From Salvelinus alpinus (Eukaryota > Chordata > Actinopteri > Salmoniformes > Salmonidae): a DNA stretch of 64,000 bases. The notes beneath the pieces are model-generated. The model saw only the letters and a list, made by a program, of their open reading frames with translations. It was not told where the DNA came from and made no database searches. Positions within the stretch are counted from its first letter, which is position 1; every line of letters begins with the position of its first letter. The stretch spans positions 15,514,538 to 15,578,537 of the forward strand of contig NC_092098.1 of the NCBI RefSeq assembly GCF_045679555.1, in the 5' to 3' direction. This document shows positions 35,006 through 47,500 of this stretch, piece by piece. The position numbers were made by a program, and so were the translations under genes.

Positions 35006-35869
35006 GAAGGCGGCATAAAAACAGCGTTGCTGCGTAGTCACGTGGGTCGCGCGTCAGTCAGGCTACTAGGTAGACTGTACTGGAACGTCAGCTGTATGGC
35101 TATCTTGCCAAAGCGATTGCAAACTCTGATCTGGCGATGCGAGAAGATGGAAGTGGAATGTGTGTGGTGTTTTCTTAATGCATCCAAAATACTTGCTCAG
35201 TTAATCAGTCACCAATCAATCACATACTCACAGCATAATATAAAATTAAAAAATGAATAATCAGTATTCATCGTTGTCCTATGGACGTCATTCCTTTTTT
35301 TAATTTAAAAAATATGTGTGTCCCTGGAACATAAACGTAACAGATCTGCAGCACACAAAATACATTTTTATATTTTTGTCCCTTGACAAGCAGGCATTGT
35401 GGAAATTGATCAGAGACCACTAAGAGGCTGAATAATAGCAACTTTGAAAGCACCACAAGCTCTTGTGGCCAAGACTGGACAAATGTGCATAATATGTCCC
35501 CAAGTCCACAAACCTTGTAAAAGCGAAATAGGATGTGAAGAAATTGCGAACCAACCGACGCGCCGCCAAGCTCAAACCAAGTGCACCCACTGCAAAATTG
35601 TTGCCAGGCAGTAAAAGCGGCTGGATTGATAGGTGTAGAAATCTGACGTCGGAACGTTCATTGAACCTTTGTGAAGCTAGCCACAATAACGATTAACCAC
35701 AATAGTGGAATTTGCAGTTTGCCTTCAAAATAAAAGTTCCCAATTGAAACACGCAGAAGGATACATATAGTGGAATTATGCCATATTTGAACTAGATAAT
35801 TCTAACATGGTTGGAATGTTGTTACATAACTTAACAATAAATACAATAATGAACTAATTTGACAATAAT
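35006..35869. other. intergenic, nothing recognised
   Basis: No coding-like frame or known repeat seen, between the hairpin MITE and the LINE monomer region. Confidence 0.4.
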
Positions 35870-36090
35870 TCGTTATGAATGTTCAATTACGCATAACAGA
35901 CTAACTATGGATTTGCCACAGTCAAAGACCTGCAATAAGACCTACCACGGTAATATTTGTGTAAACTCTTCAGAATTTTAATCTGTGGTTGTCACTGAGC
36001 AGGCTGATACCCCAGTTCATGGGTGCACACTCTATAGGTAAGGTTGTACAGTGTAATATGAATGTTCAATACGTATAATATGCTGACTGT
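35870..36090 (+). repeat. ~184 bp monomer upstream of LINE
   Basis: Shares AATATTTGTGTAAACTCTT, CTGATACCCCAGTTCATGGG and TGCACACTCTATAGG with the tandem copies at 43150-43600. It directly precedes the LINE endonuclease remnant. Confidence 0.7.
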
Positions 36091-37922
36091 CGGTTAAGAT
36101 GGAGTCTCATGAAGACATAACATGCGCAGTTTGAGCTACTCTCTGAAACTCACTTAAATAATTCCTTTGATGATACAGTGGTATCAATATATGGTTATAA
36201 CATCTACAGAAGAGACAGGAATGCCAATGGAGGATGTATCGCTGTTTATATTCATAGTCATATTCCTGTAAAGCTTAGAGAGGATCTCATGTCAAATGCG
36301 GTCAAAGTAATATGGATACAGGTTCACCTACCTCACCTAAAGCCTATTATTGTGGGAAGTTGCTATAGACCACCAAGTGCTAACAGTCAGTATCTGGATA
36401 ATATGCGTGAAATGCTTGATAATGTATGTGATATCAACAGAGAGGTATATTTCTCAGTGCCGTAAATATTGACTGGCTTCCATCAAGCTGTCCACTCAAG
36501 AAAAAGCTTCAAACTATAACCAGTGCCTGCAACCTGGTTCAGGTTATCAGTCAACCTACCAAGGTATTTACAAACAGAACATCAACTAAACCGTCCACTT
36601 GTATTGACCACATCTTTATTAATGCTGCAGAAATCCGCTTTAAAGCAGTATCAACACCCATCGGATGTAGTGAACATATTATATAGCCATGTCTAGGAAA
36701 CCCAAGTTCCTAAGACTGTACCTAAAATAGTGTATAAGCGGTCATACAATAGGTTTTGCACTGATTCCTATGTTAAAGATGTGAAAACTATTTGTTGGTC
36801 TGAAGTGTGTAATGATGTAAAGCAGCGTCAGGATGAAATTGCTTCTTCCGGTTACTGACAGCCATAAAGAAACTGACTGTTAAAACTGTATGGCTGAGAG
36901 GGATGAGGCTAGGGAATGGAACATAAGTCTGGCAACACAGCAGATTGGCAACATACAGTAAATTGACAAATCAAGTAACTAAACAAAAATAAGAAAAAAA
37001 CTATACTATGGAACAAAGATACATGATATAAAGAATGATAGTAAAATGCTCTGGAGTCCCTAAAATGACATTTTAGGCAGAAAAGCTAAGTCAGCTCCAT
37101 CCTTCATTGAGGCTGATGGCTCATTCATAACAAAACCCTTTGATATTTCAAACTACTTTAATAACTAATTTGTTGACAAGATTAGCACATTTAGACACTA
37201 CATACAAAAAAACAAATGCCGAGCCTTCATAATCACGCATAACGGACCAAATAATGAAAGACAAGCACTGCAGCTTTGAATTCTTCAAAGTGTGTAAGAG
37301 TTGGAAAAATTATTGCTATCTGAAAAAAAGGACAAACCACCTCGATGGTAAATTACTGCGGTTAGTAGCGGAGTACATTGCAACTCCTATTTGGCACATC
37401 TTCAATCTAAGCCTAGAAGACGGAGTGTGCCCACAGGCCTGGAGGGAAGCAAAGGTCAGTCCTCGGCCAAAATATAGCGAACGTTATAGCAATGGTTCAA
37501 ACAGCAGACAAATCAGCCTAAAACCAGTTCTTAGCAAAGCTTTGGAAAACATTATGTTTGACCAAATACAATGTTATTTTACAGATAACAAATGAACAGA
37601 CTTTCAGCATGCTTGTAGGAAGGGCACTCAACATGCTCAGTGGTGACACAAATGGCTGAAAGAAATTGATAAGAAGATTGTGGGAGCTGTTTTGTTAGAC
37701 TTCAGCGTAGCCTTTGATATCATTGATCATAACATATTGCTGAAAACTTAGGTGTTATGGATTAACATCCTCTGCCTTTTAATGGATGGACCGTTATCGA
37801 TCCAATATAACACAGAGGGTTTTCTTTAATGGAAGCCTCTCTAATGCAAAATCTAGTGTGGCGTACTGCAAAGCAGCTGGCTTGGACCATTATTGTTTTC
37901 TGTGATACTAATGAACTTCCAC
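36091..37922 (+). mobile_element. LINE with endonuclease and reverse-transcriptase remnants
   Basis: A frame at 36178-36465 encodes an APE-type endonuclease fragment (NANGGCIAVYIHSHIPVKL, IIVGSCYRPPSANSQYLDNM). RT fragments follow (LDGKLLRLVAEYIATPIWHI, CPQAWREAKVSPRPK, and LLDFSVAFDIIDHNIL near 37690). Many stops. Same family as 58556-61021. The 3' part is cut where a gypsy-like remnant starts. Confidence 0.87.
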
Positions 37923-38810
37923 TGAAGTAGAGGCTTGACGAGAGTGACCATACTACCTGTGTCCAACAAGGCGGCCGCGTCCTGACTGCCTATTTTGACG
38001 GGGTTCTGTGGGGCTGCAGTGGCTTCGTGGGCCCAGCAGGTCGTGATGTACTCGCACCTTCTGGTGGTCTTCTCTGAGGGACTGGCCGTCGGCAGGGACT
38101 CGTCATTTCCCAGGCAGCTCCAGGCCAGGTGTCCCTCCTGGCCACAGGTGTAATACCTTCTCTGGTCCACGCTAACTAGCGGCCGCCGCCTCAGGTATGA
38201 TCTGGCTTCAGTAATAGGAGGCCGTCTTGAAGCAGGGTTCAAATAGGCGTCTCCCTTTCTACCACACGTTAGTTCGGCCTTGAATTCAGGCCTACTGGGC
38301 TCTGGCCTACTGATTCGCAACATCTGTTCCGTAACCTGGTGATATTCTAATAAAGCAACCAGGGCGTCAACTGACGGGGGGTTGCTCTGGGCAGCATGGC
38401 ACTTTTCGGCGGTGGGGAGGCCCCGGATATATTTGTCCATTACCAGTCGATCTATTGCTGATGGCCCGTCCCCGTGGTAAGCCAACTTCTAGTTAGTCTA
38501 ACCAGCTCGGCTATTTGAGGTCTTACCGGGGCGTGGCCATCATAGGCCCAGGAGTGGAACTGTTGGGCCCGGGTTGATAGGTTGTGCCTATAATGGGCCA
38601 AGATGGCAGTTTTCAGAGCAGCATAGTTGTCGATGTCCGCCAGTGCCAAGCCGCTACAGGCCCTCTGGGATTCTCCAGTCAGAAAGGGGGCCACTTTGCC
38701 AGCCCAGTCCTCCTTGGGCCATCGCTCTCTCTGCTGTGAGCTCAAATACTTCTGGATAAGCTTCAATGTCATCTTAAGCAGTTAGCTTGGTGAGGACCTT
38801 GCCTGGATCT
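37923..38810 (-). mobile_element. Ty3/gypsy-like LTR retrotransposon gag-protease remnant
   Basis: Two overlapping minus-strand frames encode a capsid-like region (LTGESQRACSGLALADIDNY, YDGHAPVRPQIAELVRLTRS), a zinc-knuckle (YYTCGQEGHLAWSC, in which the first Cys of CCHC is replaced by Tyr) and an aspartic-protease motif ALLDTGSMVTLVKP. A frame break lies near 38470. Reverse transcriptase and integrase are absent, because the LINE abuts on the left. Confidence 0.82.
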
Positions 38811-39525
38811 GTCATATGGTCCGGCCGGACCATGGCTTGGCTAAGCTGTGTGATGACCTCCTGAAAGGCAAATAGGCTTTGAGCTTGCTGCATTTAGGCT
38901 TGAACCAGCTGACCACGATGACCACCGGCTTCTTATTTTATTGTGAGTTCAGAGCATGGGAGGGTTGTGCCAGCATTCTCCACCAGCTATGGCAGCCCAG
39001 GGGAGTCAGAGGTGAAATTCACAATAAAATTAGACAGAGGGAGACCGTTATGTGGTGCTAAAACCAAAGTTGTTCTGTAATAAAGGTGGTGGTGGGGGGG
39101 GGGGATACAACTGAAAGCCCTCTCTGGTAACAGGTGGGTCACTCTGTGTCCGGCGTGGCGGCTCCTCGAACCTCCTGTGTTAATGAACAAAAAAGAGAGA
39201 GCGATGAGTCCGGGATTTCAAGCCTTTCTCTCAACTTGCTCCAGGTGGCGTGCTGCCCGGGAATGGGTCCTCTGCACCTCTACTTATACCCATTTGGGGT
39301 AACAAGTAACAGGTGTGACCTAGTCCAGGTGCCAATTGTTTGCAGCACCTGGAGTGGGTAATATTGGTGTTGAATCACCAGTCGCAGTTGGTGCCTGTAG
39401 AGCTGTCCATGGCACTAACCCACCTTGGCCTCTCTAGCCCTCTGGAGCTGACCAAGGTCCTGCTCCTACCTTTGTAGCTCCCTGCTGGCCCCGGGTTGAC
39501 AGAAGTATATACATATACATATATA
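38811..39525 (-). mobile_element. probable 5' leader/LTR side of the gypsy-like remnant
   Basis: Lies upstream of gag on the minus strand, without coding potential, and includes a G run at 39090. LTR borders were not resolved. Confidence 0.4.
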
Positions 39526-39530
39526 CACAG

Positions 39531-41292
39531 TACATTTGGAAAGTATTCAGACCCCTTCCCTTTTTCCACATTTTGTTACATTACAGACTTATTCTAAAAT
39601 GGATTAAATAATTTTTTGCCCTCATCAATCTACACACAATACCTCATAATGACAAAGCAAAAACAGTTTTTTAGAAATGTTTGCAAATCCATTACAAATA
39701 AAAAACAGAAATACCTTATTTACATAAGTATTCAGACCCTTTGCTATGAGACTTGAAAATGATCTCAGGTGCATCCTGTTTCCATTGATCATCCTTGAGA
39801 TTTCTACAACTTTCTATTGATTGGAGTCCACCTGTGGTAAATTCAATTGATTGGACATGATTTGGAAAGGCACACACCTGTCTATATAAGGTCCCACAGT
39901 TGACAGTGCATATCAGAGCAAAAACTAAGCCATGAGGTCGAAGGAGACGTCTGTAGAGCTCCGAGACAGGATTGTGTCGAGGCACAGATCAAGGGAATGG
40001 TACCAAAAAAATGTCTGCAGCATTGAAGGTCCCCAAGAACACAGTGGCCTCCATCATTCTTTAAATGTTGTTAATTTTACACCTTTTTCTCCCCAATTTC
40101 ATGGTATCCAATTTGTAGTTACAGTCTGGTCGCTGCAACTCCCGTACGGACTTGAGAGAAGCGAAAGTCAAGATCTGTGCGTCCTCCGAAACACAACCCA
40201 ACCAAGCCACACTGCTTCTTGACACAATGCCCACTTAACCCGGAAGCCAGCCACACCAATGTGTCGGAGGAAACACTGTACACCGTGTCAGCGTGCACGT
40301 GCCCAGCCCGCACAGGAGTCACTAGAGCGCGAATGGACAAACACATCCCTGCCGGCCAAGCCCTCCCCTAACCTGGATGACGCTGGGCCAATTGTGTGCC
40401 GCCCGGTGGGACTCCCGGTTGCGGCCGGCTGCGACAGAGCCTGGACTTGAATCTCTAGTGGCACAGCTCGCACTGCCTCTGTGGAGATGGGAGAACCTTC
40501 CAGAAGGACAACCATCTCTGCAGCATTCCAACAATCAGGCCTTTATGGTACAGTGGCCAGACGGAAGCCACTCCTCCGTAAAAGGCACATGAAGCCAGCT
40601 TGGAGTTTGCCAAAAGGAACCTAAAGGACTCTCAGGCCATGAGAAACAAGATTCTCTGGTCTGATAAAACCAAGATTGAAATCTTTGGCCTGAATGCCAA
40701 GTGTCACGTCTGGAGAGAGATCCTTGATGAAAACCTGCTCCAGAGTGCTCAGAACCTCCGACTGGGGCGAAGGTTCACCTTCCAACAGCACAACAACCCT
40801 AAGTACACAGCCAAGGAAACGCAGGAGTGGATTCGGGACATGTCTCTGAATATCCCTGAGTGGCCCAGCCAGAGCCCCAGACTTGAACCCGATCTAAAAT
40901 CTCTGGAACCTGAAAGTAGTTGTGCAGCAACGCTCCCTATCCTGCCTGACAGAGCTTGAGATGATCTGCAGAGAAGAATGGGAGAAACTCCCCAAATACA
41001 GGTGTGCCAAGCTTGTAGCGTCATACCCAAGAAGACTCGACCCTGTAATCGCTGCCAAAGGTGCTTCAACAAAGTACTGAGTAAAGGGTCTGAATACTTA
41101 TGTAAATGTGATATTTCAGTTTAATTTTATAAATTGAAAAAAATATCTAAAAACCTGATTTTCCTTTGTCGTTATGGGGTATTGTGTGTAGATTGATGAG
41201 GAAAAAAACCAATTTAATCAATTTTAGAATAAGGCTGTAACTTAACAAAATGTGGAAAAAGTCAAGGGGTCTGAATACTTTCTGAATGTACT
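39531..41292 (+). mobile_element. Tc1-like transposon interrupted by an SlmI-type SINE
   Basis: Termini CAGTACATTTGGAAAGTATT and AATACTTTCTGAATGTACTG. The transposase reads [19 protein letters not shown] at 39935, is interrupted by the SINE, and resumes with LEFAKRNLKDSQAMRNKILW and SDKTKIEIFGLNAK. The catalytic region downstream is frameshifted. About 150 bp or more of the usual transposase sequence is missing at the SINE site. Confidence 0.9.
40070..40472 (-). mobile_element. SlmI-type SINE nested in Tc1
   Basis: Minus-strand copy: GCTGTGCCACTAGAGATTCA head side near 40460 and tail ACCATGAAATTGGGGAGAAA at 40085. The Tc1 reading resumes at CCTCTGTGGAGATGGGAGAA. Confidence 0.87.
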
Positions 41293-41319
41293 GTTTTATA
41301 AAAAAAAAAATTATACTCT

Positions 41320-41495
41320 GGACTCTGACATTGCTCGTCCTAATATATATATATATTTCTTAATTCATTCTTTTAATTTTTGATTTGTATTTTGTGTATT
41401 GTTAGATATTACTGCATTGTTGGAGCTAGGAACACAAGCATTTCGCAACACCCGCAATAATATCTGCTAAATATGTGTATGCGACCAATCATTCT
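41320..41495 (+). repeat. retroelement 3' tail
   Basis: ACACAAGCATTTCGCAACAC then ATATGTGTATGCGACCAATC; same family as 1313-1797. Confidence 0.7.
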
Positions 41496-41504
41496 TTTTT
41501 ATTT

Positions 41505-41621
41505 TTTTATGTAAATGTAGTGCTATGTATATTGTGTATTTTATTGTTGTTTCCTGTTTGGACCCCAGGAAGAGTAGTCGCTGCCTCGGCAGTAGCTAAT
41601 TGGGGATCCTAATAAATACTA
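41505..41621 (+). repeat. LINE 3' end fragment
   Basis: GTTTGGACCCCAGGAAGAGT then GGGGATCCTAATAAATAC, matching the end of the LINE at 61,0 kb. Confidence 0.75.
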
Positions 41622-42338
41622 CACTGAAAAAAAATATAAACGCAACATGTAAAGTGTTGGTCCCATGTTTCATGAGCTGAAATAAAAAATCCCAGAAATG
41701 TTTCGTAAGCACAAAAAGCTTATTTCTTTATAATGTTGTGCACACATTTGTATACTTCCCTGTTAGTGAGCATTTCTCCTTAGCCAAGATAATCCATTCA
41801 CCTGACAGGTGTGGCATATCAAGAAGCTGATTAAACAGCAGGACAATTACACAGGTGCACCTTGTGCTGGGGACAATAAAAGGCCACTTTAAAATGTGCA
41901 GTTTTGTCACACAACACAATGCAACAGATGACTCAAGTTTTGAGTGAGCATGCAATTGGCATGCTGACTGCAGGAATGTCCACCAGAGCTGTTTTTTTTT
42001 ATTTCTTTATTTTTTCTTTGACCTTTAATTAACTAGGCAAGTCAGTTAAGAACAATTAACCGGCCTACCTCGGCCAAACCCGGAGGACTCTGGGCCAATT
42101 GTGCGCCGCCCTATGGGACTCCCAATCACTGCCGGATGTGATACAGCCCGGAATAGAACAAGGGACTGTAGTGACGCCTCTTGCACTGAGATGCAGTGGC
42201 TAAAATCGCTGCACCCTTGCCCAGTCATGTGAAATCCATAGATTAGGGCCTAATTTATTTATTTCAATTGACTGATTTCCTTATATGAACTGTAACTCAG
42301 TAAAATCTTTGAATTTGTTGATGTTGCGTTTATATTGT
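41622..42338 (+). mobile_element. Tc1-like non-autonomous element with nested SINE
   Basis: Left terminus CACTGAAAAAAAATATAAAC; right side TTGATGTTGCGTTTATAT. A reverse SINE (41985-42190) splits it. Another copy is at 50037-50615. Confidence 0.75.
41985..42190 (-). mobile_element. tRNA-derived SINE
   Basis: Tail GTTCTTAACTGACTTGCCTA and body CATAGGGCGGCGCACAATTG on the minus strand. Confidence 0.78.
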
Positions 42339-42383
42339 AGTTTATATTATAAATTTCTATTATTGTATATTGTATATGTAGAC

Positions 42384-42830
42384 CATGGTGCTTGCCTACG
42401 GAGCTGTGAGGGGAACGGCACCTCCGTACCTTCAGGCTCTGATCAGGCCCTACACCCAAACAAGGGCACTGCGTTCATCCACCTCTGGCCTGCTCGCCTC
42501 CCTACCTCTGAGGAAGTACAGTTCCCGCTCAGCCCAGTCAAAACTGTTCGCTGCTCTGGCACCCCAATGGTGGAACAAACTCCCTCACGACGCCAGGTCA
42601 GCGGAGTCAATCACCACCTTCCGGAGACACCTGAAACCCCACCTCTTTAAGGAATACCTAGGATAGGATAAAGTAATCCTTCTAACCCCCCCCCCCCCTT
42701 AAAAGAGTTAGATGCACTATTGTAAAGTGGTTGTTCCACTGGATATCATAAGGTGAATGCACCAATTTGTAAGTCGCTCTGGATAAGAGCGTCTGCTAAA
42801 TGACTTAAATGTAATGTAAATGTAATATTT
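42384..42830 (+). mobile_element. L2-type LINE 3' end
   Basis: A 93-codon frame ends ORF2: VLAYGAVRGTAPPYLQALIR, TSGLLASLPLRKYSSRSAQS, LFAALAPQWWNKLPHDARSA, LKPHLFKEYLG. The 3' tail is AAGTCGCTCTGGATAAGAGC with GTCTGCTAAATGACTTAAAT. A C run lies at 42688. Confidence 0.9.
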
Positions 42831-43149
42831 GTGTTCAATATAAATACGAAATACTCCAGGAAATGACATTGCAGGCTAGCTCAGTGCTGCAGCCTCTCAT
42901 TGAGTAATTTTATTGAAGGCCGACTGGGGTACTGCAGGCTACCATTAGCAACCAAGTTATCCATATCACTTATTCTGTTTTCGATTTTACAATAATTGGT
43001 TCAAGGACAAACATCTGGTGTATTAGAAGCAATTATTGGTACCATGATTGTCTTTAAAAAAAAGTTTACTTTTTCCCATTCACTATAATACTGTTTTTTG
43101 CTAACAACGCGATCGGCCTTGAACTTCCGTGGCTTCAAAGAGAGGGAGA

Positions 43150-43600
43150 GGTTGTTCTCCCCCGGAGCACACTTTATATGTAAGGCTGTACAATAGTGTA
43201 ATATGAATGTTCAAGATTTATTATAGGCTGACCGGTTAGCTAATGTGACTCACTTCACAGTGGTTTCAAATTCCTGCAATAAAAGCTATGAAGCTAATAT
43301 TTCTTTAAACTCTTTGGAATTGTAATATGTGAGTGTACTCAGTAGACTGATACCCCATCTCATGGGTGCACACTATAGATAAGGCTATACAATATAATAT
43401 GAATGTTCAAAACTCATAATAGACCAACTGTGGAGGGATTCTGCACAGTCAAAGTTCTGCATTAAGAGCTATGATGCTAATATTTGTGTAAACTCTTTAG
43501 AATTGGACTCTGCGTGTTTCACTGAGTAAGCTGATAACCCACTTCATGGGTGCACACTCCATAGGGAAGGCTGTACAGTGCATATATGTATGCCCCCAAA
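43150..43600 (+). repeat. tandem ~184 bp monomers, about 2.4 copies
   Basis: CTGATACCCCATCTCATGGG at 43347 and CTGATAACCCACTTCATGGG at 43531 are 184 bp apart; a partial diverged unit precedes them. Same unit as 35870-36090. Ends about 400 bp before ppm1d. Confidence 0.78.
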
Positions 43601-44005
43601 GCAATTATGCAGTCTAATAAATCCACAGTGGGATTTGAACTTTACTGTTTATTGTCAAATTAATTCGTTATTGTATTTATTTTTAAGCTATATAAAAACA
43701 TTCCAACCTGGTTAAACATGATGTAGTCCAAGTATGGCATTATTCCTCTATTTGTATCCGTTTGGATGTTTCAATTGGGGACTTTTATTTTTAAGGCAAA
43801 CCGCAAATTCTACTATTGTGGCTAGCTTCACACAGGTGGTTCAAATACCTTACGACCAGTCGTCGAAAAATAAACAGAAGCAAGGAAGGAACGGGGAAAA
43901 GGTTTTTCGATCAAGATATCACGGCAGATTTTTGCTTCAAACACGGCTTAGCATAACCGGTGGACAAGTATTTATTGTATAGCTTTGCTTGGAGTTTTCA
44001 TAGCC
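43601..44005 (+). promoter_or_regulatory. ppm1d: likely ppm1d promoter and 5'UTR
   Basis: About 400 bp between the monomer array and the start codon with no repeat recognised. No TATA box could be assigned with confidence. Confidence 0.4.
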
Positions 44006-44519
44006 ATGAACGACGCATTAATTTTCCGAGTTAGTGCATTCTCCGAGCAAGGAGGAAGGAGATACATGGAGGATGTTATTGAGTTTAAAGTGGAGTACGA
44101 ACCGCCTGAACCAGAGCCAGCAGAGGGTGGTCTGAACTCGGTAGAACAACAAGGGGAGTCAAAAGTAGAGAAACAGGAGAATGGTCATACTGAGCAGACC
44201 ATAATAAGCAATTCCCCCGACAACGTTCAAGAATCGGTGCCTGTTTGTGCAATGTGGACAGAAAACATAACATGCGAGAAGCATGAGGACATTTCCCAGG
44301 CAGAAGTTCCAGAAGTGCACACGGTCGTTCGGAAGTCTGTGGCGTTTTTTGGTGTATTTGACGGTCACGGAGGGCGAGAAGCTGCTCATTTTGCGCGAGA
44401 CAATCTGTGGGCTATTCTGAAAAAGCAAAGGGGGTTTTGGTCAGAAGATCAAGGAGAAGTCTGTGAAGCAATTCGAAAGGGGTTCATTGCCTGCCACCAT
44501 GATATGTGGAAAGAGCTAC
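44006..44519 (+). CDS. ppm1d: ppm1d exon 1
   Basis: 514 nt, residues 1-171, from [17 protein letters not shown] to CHHDMWKEL. Contains the DGHGG metal site. Donor GTAAGT, phase 1. Confidence 0.95.
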
Positions 44520-47500
44520 GTAAGTGAACTAGTTAGCTCGCCTAGCTTGTGTTTGTAGCTTCTTCGCTGACTGACGCTATCTACCTGCTAGCTAGCCAAC
44601 AACGCTCAAGTTAGTGTGGCGAAATTATGGCTCCACAATAACTGTGGTTTAGCTAGCTACTGTACAGTGTGTAGCTAGCTAATCCCATTTTGCTGCTGCT
44701 GATGCTACTACCAAATATGACCGCCTCGTCCTCTCTGCTACAGTTCTGATATCCATCCCTTTTAATATTAGCTATTAACTGGCAATTTTATGAGCAGGTC
44801 TTTTCTATGTAACGTTATTGCTCGGGGGTTTGGGAAGACAAAACAAGTTTGGGGGTTTGTGAATACCTAGCACTGCAAGTAGAGCATAAAAGGTCAGCAT
44901 GTCAACCTTATGTTCCAAAAGCAATGATGAGTTTATCTCATGACAAGCGTGCTCTTGTCCCAACCTCTGACATGTGTCATCCAAATGTCTCCTGATTTCC
45001 TCTAATCTGAATACACTTCATATGATGGCCTCATGCCAAATTGTCACATCCACTCATCTGTGTTGCCCGCAAGATGTTTGTTCATAATAATGTTCTCCAA
45101 TGCTTTCCCCATCTTAATCCTACAGCTGAGTGGCCCAAGACTCTGACCGGCCAGCCCAGTACGGCAGGAACAACGGCCAGTATAGTGCTGATCCGGGGGG
45201 ATCTGATGTACGTAGCCCATGTGGGGGACTCGGCGGTGGTTGTTGGGGTGAAAGAGCCCGGTGAAAAGAACATCAGGGCCTTGGAAGTCACACAGGACCA
45301 CAAACCTGAACTTCCCAAAGAGAAGGAGCGCATTGAGAGACTTGGGGGCAGGTGAGTTGGAGAGGACACTACAGTCTCAGTTTTTGTCAGTGCTCAGTGT
45401 GTTCCGGAAGTACATGGAGTAGCCAGCCAAATTGTTCTTCAAATTATATATTTTATTGGCTCTGTGGCTGTAAGGAAACCAATGTGTCATTTTGTTATTT
45501 GGGTTAACTATCCCTTTAGCGGTTTGGCCTGTCAATTAATCACTGTGGGTGGGGTTATAAGGGAGGGGGCAGGATGTTTGTCATAGTTGGTAGGGTTTTG
45601 GACCTGTCAATCACTGTGGGTGGGACTTTGAGGAAAGGCGGTAGATTAATAACCTAGTCAGAAAGGTAATCTAGTCTACTCATTTATTGTAATTTATTTA
45701 GGCAATAACTAAATATAGTGTACTCTTTCAATTTAGATTATTGTTGAAAAAACATAAGAACAAATGTGGTGTTCTGTCAAGTAAACAGATTCCCTGTTGA
45801 TTAACAATATAGATCATCAAATTTCTGCCCTGCTAGAGCTGCCCCTGTCAACTGTAAGTGTTGTTATTGTGAAGTGGAAATGTCTAGGAGCAATAACGTC
45901 TCAGCAGCGAAGTGGTAGGCCACACAAGCTCACAAAATGGGACCACCGAGTGCTCGGTTGCGACACTCCGGACTGGCGCTGTGGTCTAAGGCACTGCAGT
46001 GCTAGAAGTGCCACTAGAGATCCTGGTTCGAGTCCAGGCTCTGTCGCAGCCGTCCGCGACCGGGAGACCCATGGGGCGTCGCACAATTGGGTTAGGGGAG
46101 GGTTTGGCCTGCAGGGATGTTCTTGTCCCATCTAGCGACTCCTGTGGCGGGCCGGGCGCAATGCATACTGACACGGTCGGCAGGTGTACGGTGTTTCCTC
46201 CTTCCGGGTTAAGCAAGCATTATGTCAAGAAGCAGGCTGGGTTGTGTTTCGAAGGACGCACAGCTCTCGACCTTTGCCTCTCCTGAGTCCGTACGGGACT
46301 TGCAGCGACAAGACTGTAATTACCAATTGGATACCACGAAATTGGGGAGACAAATGGGTAAAAATTAAAATAAACCCTCACTAATGAGTTCCAACCTGCC
46401 TCTGGAAGCAACGTCAGCACAAGAACTGTTCGTCAGGAGCTTCATGAAATGGGTTTCCATGACCGAGCAGTTGCACACAAGCCTAAGATCACCATGCGCA
46501 ATACCAAGCGTTGGCTGGAGTGGTGTAAAGCTCGCCGCCATTGGACTCTGGAGTAGTGGAAACACATTCTCTGGAGTGATGAATCACCATCTGACAGTCC
46601 GACGAACGGATCTGGGTTTGGCGGATGCCAGGAAAACACTACCTGCCCCAATGCGTAGTGCCAACTAGAGGTCGACCGACTATGATTTGTCAACGCCGAT
46701 ACCGATTTATTGGCGGACCAAAAAAGCCGATACCGATTAATCGGCCAATTAAATTTAAAAAAATGTATTTGTAATATTGACAATTACAACAGTACTGAAT
46801 GAACACTTATTTTAACTTAATATAATACATCAATAAAATAAATGTAGCCTCAAATAAATAATGTAACATGTTCAATTTGGTTTAAATAATGCAAAAACCA
46901 AGTGTTGGAGAAGAAAGTAAAAGTGCAATATGTGCCATGTAAGAAAGCTAACGTTTAAGTTCCTTGCTCAGAACATGAGAACATATGAAAGCTGGTGGTT
47001 CCTTTTAACATGAGTCTTCAATATTCCCAGGTAAGAAGTTTTAGGTTGTAGTTATTATAGGAATTATAGGACTATTTCTCTATACCTTTTGTATTTCATA
47101 TAACTTTGACTATTGGATGTTCTTATAGGCACTTTAGTATTGCCAGTGTAACAGTATAGCTTCCATCCCTCTCCTCGCCGCTACCTGGGCTCGAACCAGA
47201 AACACATCGACAACAGCCACCCTCGAAGCAGCGTTACCCATGCAGAGCAAGAGGAACAACTACTCCAAGTCTCAGAGCGAGTGACGTTTGAAACGCTATT
47301 AGTGCGCAACCCGCTAACTAGCTAGCCATTTCACATCGGTTACACCAGCCTAATCTCGGGAGTTGATAGGCTTGAATTCATAAACAGCAGAGCTGCTGGC
47401 AAAACGCACGAAAGTGCTGTTTGATTGAATGCTTACGAGCCTGCTGGTGCCCACCATCGCTCAGTCAGACTGCTCTATCAAATCATAGACTTAGTTATAA

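Noticed and set aside
43985-44005. Upstream extension of ppm1d from a TTG codon
   Set aside because: TTG is not a normal vertebrate start; the ATG at 44006 fits the family N-terminus.
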